DNA of 64,000 nt, taken from the NCBI RefSeq assembly GCF_019396325.1, contig NZ_JAHKRO010000025.1:1-64000 (forward strand), given 5' to 3'. Source of the DNA: Nonomuraea ceibae. Lineage in GTDB: Bacteria > Actinomycetota > Actinomycetes > Streptosporangiales > Streptosporangiaceae. Below, piece by piece: positions 29,622 through 37,155 of the stretch. The translations under genes and the position numbers were made by a program. A model generated the notes under the pieces. The model saw only the letters and a program-made list of their open reading frames with translations. It ran no database searches and had not been told where the DNA came from. Positions within the stretch are counted from its first letter, which is position 1. The number at the start of each line of letters is the position of its first letter.

Positions 29622-30602
29622 TCAGTACTGGCGGCTGGGCAGGGCCTGCTTGGCCTGCTCCTGGGTGAACGTGGTCTCCTCGGTCACCACGCGGGGCGGC
29701 ACCTGCTCGCCCGCGACGACCTTCTTGGCCAGGTCCATGAGCTGCGGGCCGAGCAGCGGGGAGCACTCGACGATGTAGTTGATCTTCCCGTCGGCCAGGG
29801 CCTGCATGCCGTCCTTGACGGCGTCCACCGTGATGATCTTGATGTCGGCGCCGGGCGTCTTGCCCGCGCCCTCGATGGCCTCGATCGCGCCCAGACCCAT
29901 GTCGTCGTTGTGCGCGTACAGCACGTCGATGTCCGGGTTGGACTTCAGGAACGCCTCCATGACCTCCTTGCCCTTGGCCCGGGTGAAGTCGCCGGTCTGC
30001 GAGGCGATGATCTTGAACTTGGGGTCGGCCCCGATGACCTCGGCGAAACCGGCCTTGCGGTCGTTGGCCGGGGCCGAGCCGGTGGTGCCCTGCAGCTCGA
30101 CGATGTTGACCGGGCCGGACTCGTCCTTGTACTCCTCCACCAGCCACTGGCCGGCCTTCTTGCCCTCCTCGACGAAGTCGGAGCCGAGGAAGGTCTTGTA
30201 GAGCGAGGTGTCCTTGGAGTCGACGGCGCGGTCGGTCAGGATGACCGGGATCTTGGCGTTCTGCGCCTCCTTGAGCACGGTGTCCCAGCCCGACTCCACC
30301 ACCGGCGAGAACGCGATCACGTCCACCTTCTGCTGGATGAACGAGCGGAGCGCCTTGATCTGGTTCTCCTGCTTCTGCTGGGCGTCGGAGAACTTCAGCT
30401 CGATGCCGGCGCTCTTGGCCGACTCCTGCACGGACTTGGTGTTCGCGGTGCGCCAGCCGCTCTCGGCGCCGACCTGGGAGAAGCCCATGGTGATCGAGTC
30501 GCCCGCGCCGCCCGCCGGGTCACTGCCGGTCGAGCCGCTGTTCGAACCGCATCCGGCCAGGGCGACGACGGCCGCCACCAGCACAGAGATCTTCTTCAAC
30601 AC
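29622..30602 (-). CDS. ytfQ: YtfQ-like furanose-binding lipoprotein
   Basis: 326 aa from GTG 30602, with AAAGGA 10 nt upstream. Signal and lipobox read VAAVVALAGCGS. The mature part parallels E. coli YtfQ: MGFSQVGAESGWRTANTKSV, QQKQENQIKALRSFIQQKVD, VESGWDTVLKEAQNAKIPVI, VELQGTTGSAPANDRKAGFA, SQTGDFTRAKGKEVMEAFLK and VLYAHNDDMGLGAIEAIEGA. YtfQ binds galactofuranose in E. coli. The arabinose context makes arabinofuranose or a related furanose the likely ligand here (inference). Confidence 0.94.
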   Translation of the reverse strand: MLKKISVLVAAVVALAGCGSNSGSTGSDPAGGAGDSITMGFSQVGAESGWRTANTKSVQESAKSAGIELKFSDAQQKQENQIKALRSFIQQKVDVIAFSPVVESGWDTVLKEAQNAKIPVILTDRAVDSKDTSLYKTFLGSDFVEEGKKAGQWLVEEYKDESGPVNIVELQGTTGSAPANDRKAGFAEVIGADPKFKIIASQTGDFTRAKGKEVMEAFLKSNPDIDVLYAHNDDMGLGAIEAIEGAGKTPGADIKIITVDAVKDGMQALADGKINYIVECSPLLGPQLMDLAKKVVAGEQVPPRVVTEETTFTQEQAKQALPSRQY

Positions 30603-30626
30603 GTGGGGGGTGTCCTTTCTGAAATT

Positions 30627-30640
30627 TGTGAGCGTTAACA
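30627..30640. promoter_or_regulatory. LacI-type operator upstream of ytfQ
   Basis: TGTGAGCGTTAACA lies 24 nt before the ytfQ GTG, between the lacI2 stop and ytfQ. Its complement, TGTTAACGCTCACA, fits the consensus of the other three sites. No clear -35 box is seen, so ytfQ may be partly read through from lacI2. Confidence 0.72.
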
Positions 30641-30677
30641 TTCTGTGGACGGCGTTCACGTCCGGCCGCTCCGCCCG

Positions 30678-31688
30678 TCAGCGCGGAGCGGTGCTCGCGC
30701 GCCGGACGAAGGCCGGGGGCACGACGAGCCGCTCATGCTCGCCGCCGCCCTCGATCTGGCGCAGCAGCATGCCGATGCTGTGCCTGCCGACCGCGCCGAA
30801 GTCCTGCCTGACAGTGGTGAGCGGCGGCGAGAAGAACTCCGACTCGGGGATGTCGTCGAAGCCGACGACGCTCACCTGACCGGGCACCCTCACCCCCTGC
30901 TCGGTGAAGGCGCGCAGCACGCCGAGCGCCATCTGGTCGTTGGCGACGAAGACCGCGCTCACGTCGCGCATGGCCGCCAGGCGGCGACCGGCCTCGTAAC
31001 CGGAACGCGGGCTCCAGTCACCGGCCAGCGGCTCCGGCGTCTCCCGGCCGGCCGCCTCCAGCGCGGCCCGCCACCCGGCGACCCGGCCCTCGGCCTCCAG
31101 CCAGTCGGACGGCCCGCTGACGTGCCAGACCGTCTCGTGTCCCAGCGAGAGCAGGTGCTCGGTGGCGAGCCTGCCCCCTTCGACCTGGTCCACGCAGACC
31201 ACCGGCACGTCGCCGGCCTCGCCGCCCTCGACCGCGACGGCCGGGATGTCGAGCGGCAGGTCGGCCAGCGCCTGGGCGGCCGACCGCTGTGGGGCGACCA
31301 CCACGATCCCGTCGACGCCCTGGTCAGCCAGGTAGTCGAGGGCGTCGCGGACGCCGCTCCTGTCGATGGACTTGAGGCTGACGATGCTGACGAAGTAACC
31401 GGCCGCCCGGGCCGCCTGCTCGATGCCGTAGACCGTGCTGGCGGGGCCGTACAGGGTGGTGTCGAAGCTGACCACGCCGAGCGTGCGCGAGTGCCTGGTG
31501 ACCAGCGCGCGGGCGACGAGGTTGCGGCGGTAGCCCAGCTTGTCGATCGCCTCCAGAACCCTGGTGCGGGTCTCGCCGCGCACGTTGGGATGCTCGTTCA
31601 GCACGCGGGAGACCGTCTGGTGGGACACTCCCGCCTCCCTGGCCACGTCGGCCATGACAGGCGGGCGGCGCCCCTGGATGGATGCCAC
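30678..31688 (-). CDS. LacI-family repressor (LacI2), paralogue of LacI1
   Basis: 336 aa from GTG 31688, with AAAGGAGC 8 nt upstream; an in-frame ATG at 31733 would place the operator inside the gene and is rejected. The HTH VMADVAREAGVSHQTVSRVL is identical to that of LacI1, and most of the sensor domain is shared (SRTLGVVSFDTTLYGP, VANDQMALGVLRAF, GFDDIPESEFFSPPLTTVRQ), so the two arose by duplication. It heads the ytf operon and has the same operator in its own promoter, implying autoregulation and cross-talk. Confidence 0.9.
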   Translation of the reverse strand: MASIQGRRPPVMADVAREAGVSHQTVSRVLNEHPNVRGETRTRVLEAIDKLGYRRNLVARALVTRHSRTLGVVSFDTTLYGPASTVYGIEQAARAAGYFVSIVSLKSIDRSGVRDALDYLADQGVDGIVVVAPQRSAAQALADLPLDIPAVAVEGGEAGDVPVVCVDQVEGGRLATEHLLSLGHETVWHVSGPSDWLEAEGRVAGWRAALEAAGRETPEPLAGDWSPRSGYEAGRRLAAMRDVSAVFVANDQMALGVLRAFTEQGVRVPGQVSVVGFDDIPESEFFSPPLTTVRQDFGAVGRHSIGMLLRQIEGGGEHERLVVPPAFVRRASTAPR

Positions 31689-31718
31689 AGCCGTGCTCCT
31701 TTCCGGGCTTGGGAAGAC

Positions 31719-31746
31719 TGTGAACGTTAACAACCAGTCTCGTCAA
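31719..31746 (-). promoter_or_regulatory. lacI2 promoter region with LacI-type operator
   Basis: The operator TGTGAACGTTAACA (31719-31732) lies 8 nt downstream of a -35-like TTGACG (minus strand, 31746-31741), the same geometry as at chvE (7 nt). The -10 is not clear. The site is 30 nt from the lacI2 start, fitting autorepression. Confidence 0.65.
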
Positions 31747-31784
31747 GCGTCGTTTCGATTACGGCCGCGTCACCGGCGGCGCGG

Positions 31785-32612
31785 TCAGGGTTTGCGGGCC
31801 ACGCCGCCCGCGATGCAGACGCCGCCCAGCGTGAGGGGAAGCTCGACCGGCTGCTCCGGCCGCCACAGCGGCACGTGCACCACGCCGGGCTCGACCGGCT
31901 CCAGCCCGTCGAAGAAGCGCACGATCTCCTTCAGGTCGCGGGCCCGCCCGGTGCCCAGCATCGCCAGCAGGACGCCCTCCAGCGCCCGCACCTCCGGCGC
32001 GCACGAGCAGAAGTGCGTGAGCTGCATGAAGCTGCCCGGCGCCAGCTTCGCCTTGTACGTGCCGACCAGCTCCTCCGGGCCCTCCTCGTCGCTCAGATGG
32101 TGCACGACGGCCACCAGCAGCAGGCCGATCGGCCGGGAGAAGTCCAGGAAGCCGGCCACCTTCGGATGCTCGAAGATCGCCTCCGGCTCGCGCAGGTCGG
32201 CGGTGATGACCCGGGTGTTGTCGTTGGTCTGCAGGATCGCGCGGGCATGGGCGAGCACGATCGGGTCGTTGTCGACGTAGACGACCTTGGCGCGCGGGTT
32301 GATCCGCTGGGCGACCGAGTGGGTGTTGTCCATCGTCGGCAGCCCGGAGCCGAGGTCGAGGAACTGGTCGATGCCCTGCTCGGTCATGTAGCGCACGCCG
32401 CGGAAAAGCATCGCGCGATTCTGCCGCGCGCCTTCGCCGCCGTCGGGGAAATGCTTCATGCCCTCCAGCGCTATCGCGCGGTCGACCGCGAAATTGTCCT
32501 TGCCGCCCAGGAAAGCGTCATAGACGCGGGCGATGCTGGGTTTGCTCGCGTCTATCTCAGGCGGCAGGTAATCCGGGTCCTGATGCGTCCAGCTGGGGGT
32601 TCCCTCGCCCAT
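31785..32612 (-). CDS. S-adenosyl methyltransferase (PF04672, SCO-type)
   Basis: 275 aa from ATG 32612 (MGEGTPSWTHQDPD), behind GAGGTGG; upstream frame has no support. Characteristic family segments are SIARVYDAFLGGKDNFAVDR, QFLDLGSGLPTMDNTHSVAQ (SAM loop), VVYVDNDPIVLAHARAIL and LLVAVVHHLSDEEGPEELV. The family is expanded in actinomycetes and its substrates are largely unknown. It stands alone, divergent from the DUF4236 gene. Confidence 0.9.
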   Translation of the reverse strand: MGEGTPSWTHQDPDYLPPEIDASKPSIARVYDAFLGGKDNFAVDRAIALEGMKHFPDGGEGARQNRAMLFRGVRYMTEQGIDQFLDLGSGLPTMDNTHSVAQRINPRAKVVYVDNDPIVLAHARAILQTNDNTRVITADLREPEAIFEHPKVAGFLDFSRPIGLLLVAVVHHLSDEEGPEELVGTYKAKLAPGSFMQLTHFCSCAPEVRALEGVLLAMLGTGRARDLKEIVRFFDGLEPVEPGVVHVPLWRPEQPVELPLTLGGVCIAGGVARKP

Positions 32613-32800
32613 GAGCCACCTCGTCGATCGGCGTCGAATGCGTTCGGAGCATAGCGAGCGCGACATTCTTCCGCAGATCAGAATGAACCTTTCATTGGGC
32701 AATCAGCCCATTCGATGACATGCGTGCAATGGGGCAGGGAACCTCGCGCGGACGCCGATCGTTTCACCAGGAGAACGACGCGTACTCCGGAGGAGGGGCA

Positions 32801-33010
32801 GTGGGCTGGCACTACAGAAAGTCGATCAAGGTGGGCCCGTTCCGGGTCAACCTCTCACGGCACGGCGTCGGCCACAGCTTCGGCAACCGCCGCTTCCACG
32901 TGTCGACGACGCCCGACGGCCGCCGCCACGTCACCGTGCGCCTGCCCGGCGGCTTCCACGTGAGCAAGTCCTTCGGCAAGCGGCGCCACCACCGGCACTA
33001 CCGCTACTGA
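32801..33010 (+). CDS. Small basic DUF4236 protein
   Basis: 69 aa from GTG 32801, behind GGAGGAGGGGCA; an upstream in-frame ATG at 32720 lacks family similarity. The start VGWHYRKSIKVGPFRVNLSR and the following GVGHSFGNRRFHVSTTPDGR match the DUF4236 fold, a small all-beta domain of unknown function. The C-terminus is very His/Arg-rich (GKRRHHRHYRY), which could bind nucleic acid or metal. It ends 9 nt before a large palindrome. Confidence 0.85.
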   Translation: MGWHYRKSIKVGPFRVNLSRHGVGHSFGNRRFHVSTTPDGRRHVTVRLPGGFHVSKSFGKRRHHRHYRY

Positions 33011-33019
33011 CGGGCAGCA

Positions 33020-33057
33020 CGGCGAAGGCCCCGGGGACGTCCCCGGGGCCTTCGCCG
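33020..33057. terminator. 38-bp perfect palindrome, bidirectional terminator
   Basis: Two 19-nt arms (33020-33038 and 33039-33057) are exact reverse complements, centred on GGGGACGTCCCC. It lies 9 nt after the DUF4236 stop and 8 nt beyond the 3' end of the convergent tRNA-Ala gene, so it can end both transcripts. Confidence 0.8.
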
Positions 33058-33065
33058 ATCGTGGG

Positions 33066-33138
33066 TGGAGCTATGGGGATTCGAACCCCAGACCTCCTCC
33101 ATGCCATGGAGGCGCGCTACCAACTGCGCCATAGCCCC
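33066..33138 (-). tRNA. tRNA-Ala(GGC), copy 2
   Basis: Base-for-base identical to the genes at 1851 and 58455 (73 nt, anticodon GGC, no encoded CCA). The ten bases immediately 5' of the gene are also identical to copy 1; a -10-like TACACT lies 15 nt before the mature 5' end. It is convergent with the DUF4236 gene and divergent from the ECF41 sigma gene. Confidence 0.97.
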
Positions 33139-33179
33139 TTGCGATGCGACGCCAGTGTATCGGAATCTCGGCACCCCCG

Positions 33180-33207
33180 TGTCACGCCCGGATGGCCGTG
33201 ATACGTC
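33180..33207 (+). promoter_or_regulatory. Candidate ECF41 autoregulatory promoter
   Basis: TGTCACG (33180-33186) followed 17 nt later by CGTC (33204-33207) resembles the known ECF41 promoter (TGTCACA, about 16 nt, CGTC). The -10 lies only 9 nt before the sigma-factor ATG, so the transcript would be leaderless or nearly so, which fits the absence of a Shine-Dalgarno sequence. Confidence 0.6.
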
Positions 33208-33216
33208 TATGAATTC

Positions 33217-34113
33217 ATGTCTACCTTCGAAGAACATCGCCGCCTGCTGATCGGGGTGGCCTACCGGATCGTGGGCAGCATGGCCGACGCCGAGGACGTC
33301 GTGCAGGAGGCGTGGCTGCGCTGGTCCGGGGTGGACGAGAACGAGATCGCCGATCCGAAGGCGTTCCTGGTGCGGGTGACGTCGAGGCTGGCGCTGGACC
33401 GGCTGCGGTGGGCGCGCTCGCGGCGGGAGTCGTACGTGGGTCCGTGGCTGCCGGAGCCGGTGGGCACGACGCCGGACGTGGCCGAGCACGCCGAGCTGGC
33501 CGACAGCGTGGAGCTGGCGCTGCTGGTGGTGCTGGAGACGCTGTCGCCGCTGGAGCGGGCCGTGTTCGTGCTCAGGGAGGCGTTCGACCTGCCGTTCGGG
33601 GAGATCGCGGAGGTGATCGGGCGGGGCGAGGCGGCCACCCGGCAGCTCGCCAGGCGGGCGCGCGAGCACGTGCGGGAGAAGCGGCCGCGCTACGAGGCGG
33701 ACCGGGCGGCCCGGCGGCGCATCACCGAGCGCTTCATCGGCGCCTCGGCGAACGGCGACCTCGGCGCCCTGATCAAGCTGCTGGCCGACGAGGTCACGCT
33801 GATCAGCGACAGCGGCGGCAAGGCCAGGGCGCCGCTGCGGGTGATGACGGGCGCGGACCCGATCTCCCGCTGGCTGGTGTCGATCGGCTCGGAGGAGGGG
33901 ATCGCCCGGTTCCTGGCGTCGGTGGGGACCCCGCCGGACGCGGAGCTGTCGTTCGAGGTCGCGGAGGTGAACGGCGGCCCGGCGGCGGTGATCCGGGCGG
34001 CGGGACGCGTGGTGACCGTGGCGTCCCTCGTCGTCATGGACGGGCGGATCGCGACGATCTACCTGATCGCCAACCCGGACAAGCTGACCCGCTTGGCCGC
34101 CGATCAGGCGTGA
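33217..34113 (+). CDS. ECF41-family RNA polymerase sigma factor with SnoaL-like C-terminal domain
   Basis: 298 aa. Region sigma2 (FEEHRRLLIGVAYRIVGSMA, DAEDVVQEAWLRW) and sigma4 (ALLVVLETLSPLERAVFVLR, FGEIAEVIGRGEAATRQLA) are joined by a linker with the ECF41 hallmark WLPEP (77-81). The C-terminal ~120 residues form a SnoaL-like extension ending in the second hallmark NPDKL, which in ECF41 members modulates activity in place of an anti-sigma factor. ECF41 genes usually neighbour a carboxymuconolactone decarboxylase or oxidoreductase; none is seen here. It ends 10 nt into the convergent Clp_N gene. Confidence 0.92.
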   Translation: MSTFEEHRRLLIGVAYRIVGSMADAEDVVQEAWLRWSGVDENEIADPKAFLVRVTSRLALDRLRWARSRRESYVGPWLPEPVGTTPDVAEHAELADSVELALLVVLETLSPLERAVFVLREAFDLPFGEIAEVIGRGEAATRQLARRAREHVREKRPRYEADRAARRRITERFIGASANGDLGALIKLLADEVTLISDSGGKARAPLRVMTGADPISRWLVSIGSEEGIARFLASVGTPPDAELSFEVAEVNGGPAAVIRAAGRVVTVASLVVMDGRIATIYLIANPDKLTRLAADQA

Positions 34114-34634
34114 ACGGCCCGCGGGATGCCGGCCTCGTCGACGAGCCGGGGCAGGTCGACGCCGGTCGCGTGGAGGATGCGGCCGGCCCCGTTGGCGCCG
34201 TCGGCGAGCAGGCCCCACAGCAGGCGCTCTCCGGTGACGGGGCCGGGCTTCCACTGGGCCACCTCGACGGCCTTGCGGGCGTGCATGGCCAGCGGGATCG
34301 CGCCGAGCGGCCCGTACAGCACGACGCGCAGCGGGCGCAGCGGCGTGCGGCGCAGCCGCCACAGGTGGGGCCGGTCGGCCCCGGCACGGGTGCGGCGGTG
34401 CACCTCGGCGAGGTCGATGCCGAGCGTGGCCAGCAGCGCGCGGGCGTCGCCGGTGTCGACGTGCTCGCGCACGGCCTCGGGGGTGGCGGTGAAGGCGTCG
34501 AGCGTGAAGGGCCGGATCTCGGCCAGCGCGAGCAGGAGCAGGTCGGTGTCGAGGACGGGACGGCCGGCGTCGAGGGCGAGCGTGCCGGCCCTGATCATCG
34601 TGCGGCGGGCGCCGTCGGTGAATCTCGTCAGCAT
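34104..34634 (-). CDS. Clp N-terminal domain protein without ATPase
   Basis: 176 aa with two Clp_N-like repeats: FTDGARRTMIRAGTLALDAG with DTDLLLLALAE at the N-terminus, and a more diverged HARKAVEVAQWKPGPVTGER with LLWGLLADGANGAGRIL at the C-terminus. It lacks Walker motifs, so it is not a ClpA/ClpC unfoldase; such proteins may act as adaptors or ligand sensors. ATG 34634 follows GGGAGGTAACACG, 4 nt after the stop of the small HTH protein, so the pair is an operon. Confidence 0.82.
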   Translation of the reverse strand: MLTRFTDGARRTMIRAGTLALDAGRPVLDTDLLLLALAEIRPFTLDAFTATPEAVREHVDTGDARALLATLGIDLAEVHRRTRAGADRPHLWRLRRTPLRPLRVVLYGPLGAIPLAMHARKAVEVAQWKPGPVTGERLLWGLLADGANGAGRILHATGVDLPRLVDEAGIPRAVHA

Positions 34635-34638
34635 CGTG

Positions 34639-34854
34639 TTACCTCCCGATCCGGCGGGCGTGCTTGCGGTGGGCGGACTGCCGTTTGACGCCGAGCGCGT
34701 CGGCCACCTGCTCCCAGGACCAGCCCTGGGCGCGGGCGTTGGAGACGTGCATGGCCTCCAGCTCCTCCAGCAGGACCCGGAGCGCGGCGACGGCGGCCAG
34801 GCCGGTGCCCGGGTCGCGATCGGCCGCCGCTTCGGCGAGTTCGGTGACGCTCAT
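34639..34854 (-). CDS. Small helix-turn-helix protein paired with Clp_N protein
   Basis: 71 aa from ATG 34854 (MSVTELAEAAADRD). A helical N-terminal half (LAAVAALRVLLEELEAMHVS) is followed by an HTH (GWSWEQVADALGVKRQSAHR) and a basic tail KHARRIGR. It is probably a dimeric DNA-binding regulator. Directly upstream are three evenly spaced 18-bp palindromes, the first touching its ribosome-binding region, so autorepression is likely. The following Clp_N protein may sense a signal for it (inference). Confidence 0.78.
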   Translation of the reverse strand: MSVTELAEAAADRDPGTGLAAVAALRVLLEELEAMHVSNARAQGWSWEQVADALGVKRQSAHRKHARRIGR

Positions 34855-34856
34855 GC

Positions 34857-34930
34857 TGTCAGCATGCGCTGACAAGCACCCGCTTGTCAACACGTGCTGA
34901 CACGCTTACGGCTGTCAGCGCGTGCTGACG
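34857..34930. promoter_or_regulatory. Array of three 18-bp operators at exact 28-bp intervals
   Basis: Site 1 (34857-34874) is TGTCAGCATGCGCTGACA with perfect 7-bp arms and a 4-nt centre. Site 2 (34885-34902) is TGTCAACACGTGCTGACA and site 3 (34913-34930) is TGTCAGCGCGTGCTGACG, each with one arm mismatch. Starts are 28 bp apart. The array fills the space between the alaX stop and the HTH-gene start, so it forms the promoter region of the HTH/Clp_N pair. Confidence 0.8.
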
Positions 34931-34932
34931 GT

Positions 34933-35760
34933 TCACGGCGTCACGGTCGTGCGCATGGTGAGCGCCTGCTCCTCCAGGGCCAGCTCCACCGTGACCTCGC
35001 CCAGCTCGGCGGCCGAGCCGACGTGCGTGCCGCCGCACGGGATCGACGCCTCACCCTCGGGCAGCGCGCAGGACCAGGTGCGGCGGGCGGTGAGCTCCGG
35101 CCCCGGCACGTCCAGCCGCACCGGCGCGCCGGACGCCACCCAGCCCTTGAGCCGCTCGTTCACCTCGGCCGCGACCTGGGCCGGGTCCAGCCCCTCGGCG
35201 GTGAACCCCTTCTTGCGCAGCGACTTGCCCAGCCGGTAGACGTCCACGCTCCCGTACGGGACGATCCGCGAGGAGGTGATCGCGCTCTGGTCGAAGTCGG
35301 GGTGGCCGAGCCCGTCGGCGGCGGTCTCCTTGCGCCAGCGCCCGGCCAGCGCGGCGTTGAGCGCGAGCGCGGCCAGGTGGCAGGCGGTGTGCCCGGCCGA
35401 GAGCGCGGCCCGGTGACCGGCGTCGACCACCAGGTCGACCTCGGCGCCGAGCGGCAGCGGCTCGTCGGTCACGTGCACGACCAGCCACCGCCAGCCGTCG
35501 GAGCCGCGCCGCACCGGGATGCCGGAGCCGAGCGCGATCTCGCCGCCGGAGCCGGGCAGCGCGCCGGTCACGCAGTCCACGACGGTCAGCCCGCCGATGG
35601 TCCCCCGGTCGGCGGGCTGGTCGGGCCAGGTGTGGTCGAGCGGGTGGAAGGGCGTCTCGGCGGTGACGAGGCCGTGCCGCTCCCCCACCGGCACGGCCCC
35701 GACGATCGTGGAACGGCCGTTGACATGACCGTGCGGGAAGGTGACGACTGTCGAGTTCAC
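34933..35760 (-). CDS. AlaX-type alanyl-tRNA editing protein
   Basis: 275 aa. It has the metal-binding HxxxH in SAGHTACHLAALAL and the second-half motif CGGTHVGS of the threonyl/alanyl-tRNA synthetase SAD domain, with an N-terminal beta-barrel-like part (HPLDHTWPDQPADRGTIGG). Such free-standing enzymes hydrolyse Ser or Gly wrongly attached to tRNA-Ala. The GTG at 35760 overlaps the MFS stop (GTGA). Three tRNA-Ala genes occur in the same window, but that co-occurrence may be coincidental. Use on tRNA is inferred from the family. Confidence 0.83.
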   Translation of the reverse strand: MNSTVVTFPHGHVNGRSTIVGAVPVGERHGLVTAETPFHPLDHTWPDQPADRGTIGGLTVVDCVTGALPGSGGEIALGSGIPVRRGSDGWRWLVVHVTDEPLPLGAEVDLVVDAGHRAALSAGHTACHLAALALNAALAGRWRKETAADGLGHPDFDQSAITSSRIVPYGSVDVYRLGKSLRKKGFTAEGLDPAQVAAEVNERLKGWVASGAPVRLDVPGPELTARRTWSCALPEGEASIPCGGTHVGSAAELGEVTVELALEEQALTMRTTVTP

Positions 35761-36980
35761 CCCGTCATCCTGGCAGAGCGCTCGTCCTCCAGGTATCGGT
35801 TGCGCCCCGCGTACAGGCCGCTCACGAGCTGGACGACGATCACGGCCAGCATCATCGTGTACGGCAGCGCCCAGCCGCCGCCGGCCTCGCGCAGCACCCC
35901 GACGAGGAGCGGACCGGCGCCGGAGATGAGATAGCCGACGCTCTGCCCGAACGCCGACAGCGCGCCGGTGGCCTCGGGCGTGCGGGTGCGCAGTGCCAGC
36001 ATGGTCAGCGCGAGCGGGAACGAGCCCATGCCGATCGCCACGAACACCACCCAGACCGGCGCGGTCGAGGCGGGCGCGAACCACAGCCCGAAGAAGCCGA
36101 TGACGTAGGCGACGACCAGGCCGACCACGATGGGCCGCTGGTCGCGGAAGCGCGAGGCGACGACCGGGATCAGGATGGAGACGGGGATGTTCAGCGCGGT
36201 GAACACGCCGAGGACCATCCCGGCCTGCGCGGTGGTGTAGCCGGAGTCGGTGAGGATCGTGGCCAGCCAGCCGAACATGATGTAGGCGATCATCGACTGG
36301 GTGCCGAAGTAGACGGCGACCGTCCAGGCCAGCTTGCTCCTGGCCAGGCTGCGCATGCCGGCGCCGGCGCGGGCCTTGGCGCGCTCCGGCTCGCTGCGCA
36401 GCAGCGCCAGCCACGGCACGGCGGCGATCGCGGCGAACGCGGCCCACACGCCGAGCGCGACGTGCCAGTCGCCGGAGGCGCGCTCGATCGGCACGGTGGC
36501 CGCGGCGGCGAGCATGGTGCCGGTGGCCAGGGCGGTGGTGTAGACGGTCGTCATGACCCCGGTGCGGGCCGGGAAGTGGCGCTTGATCAGCGACGGGATG
36601 AGCACGTTGCCGACCGCGCCGCCCGAGAGCGCGACCGCGCTGCTGAGCAGGAAGACCGGCGCGGAGTCGACGAGCGCCCGGACGAGCATGCCGGCGCCGA
36701 GCGTGACGAGCGCGAGCAGCAGCAGGCGGTGCTGCCCGACGCGGTGGGCCAGCGTGGGCGTGATCGCGCCGACGGTGGCGAAGGCCAGCACGGGCAGCGT
36801 GGTGAGCAGGCCGGTCCCGACGCTGGTCATGCCGAGTCCGGCGGCGAGCTGGTCGAGCAGGGGGCCGACGCTGGTCACGGCGGTGCGCAGGTTGAGGGCC
36901 GCGAGGACGATTCCCAGCACGAGGAGCCAGGCGAGGGAGTTGGTTCTTCCTCGGGACTCGGGGGCGGCGAGCACAGTCAT
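35757..36980 (-). CDS. MFS transporter, CynX/NimT type
   Basis: 407 aa with 12 predicted membrane segments. The N-terminal LNLRTAVTSVGPLLDQLAAG and GNVLIPSLIKRHFPARTG are typical of the CynX/NimT (cyanate/nitroimidazole) subfamily, whose substrates are varied small organic anions. The ATG at 36980 has GGAGGACC 11 nt upstream. It is translationally coupled to the AlaX-like gene. A possible FCD/GntR-type operator lies in its promoter, but no such regulator is nearby. Confidence 0.88.
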   Translation of the reverse strand: MTVLAAPESRGRTNSLAWLLVLGIVLAALNLRTAVTSVGPLLDQLAAGLGMTSVGTGLLTTLPVLAFATVGAITPTLAHRVGQHRLLLLALVTLGAGMLVRALVDSAPVFLLSSAVALSGGAVGNVLIPSLIKRHFPARTGVMTTVYTTALATGTMLAAAATVPIERASGDWHVALGVWAAFAAIAAVPWLALLRSEPERAKARAGAGMRSLARSKLAWTVAVYFGTQSMIAYIMFGWLATILTDSGYTTAQAGMVLGVFTALNIPVSILIPVVASRFRDQRPIVVGLVVAYVIGFFGLWFAPASTAPVWVVFVAIGMGSFPLALTMLALRTRTPEATGALSAFGQSVGYLISGAGPLLVGVLREAGGGWALPYTMMLAVIVVQLVSGLYAGRNRYLEDERSARMTG

Positions 36981-36999
36981 GCCGGGTCTGGTCCTCCAC

Positions 37000-37018
37000 T
37001 CATCTAATCATGGGATGA
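37000..37018. promoter_or_regulatory. Possible operator upstream of CynX-type MFS gene
   Basis: Inverted TCATC (37000-37004) and GATGA (37014-37018) arms with a 9-nt spacer lie about 20 nt before the MFS start in an AT-rich patch. Only 5-bp arms, so weak. Confidence 0.3.
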
Positions 37019-37102
37019 ATCACCATCTTAACAGGACCAAAACGCGCATCTATTCCGCAACCTGACAAACTCCCCGCTCAACCGGGGCGCGGACATGGCA
37101 AA

Positions 37103-37123
37103 GCCCCCGGCTGAGCCGGGGGC
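37103..37123 (-). terminator. Terminator of SRPBCC gene
   Basis: Ten-bp arms GCCCCCGGCT and AGCCGGGGGC with a minimal loop, followed on the minus strand by TTT. It lies 33 nt downstream of the SRPBCC stop codon. Confidence 0.7.
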
Positions 37124-37155
37124 CTTCGGTTGCCAGCGGGACCGTTCCTGAGCGC

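Noticed and set aside
34857-34930. CRISPR-like array because of regular 28-bp period
   Set aside because: Only three units; the conserved part is an 18-bp palindrome with 10-bp gaps and no cas genes. Operators explain it better.
37000-37018. Firm GntR-type operator before the MFS gene
   Set aside because: Arms are only 5 bp and no GntR gene is nearby; retained only as a weak feature.
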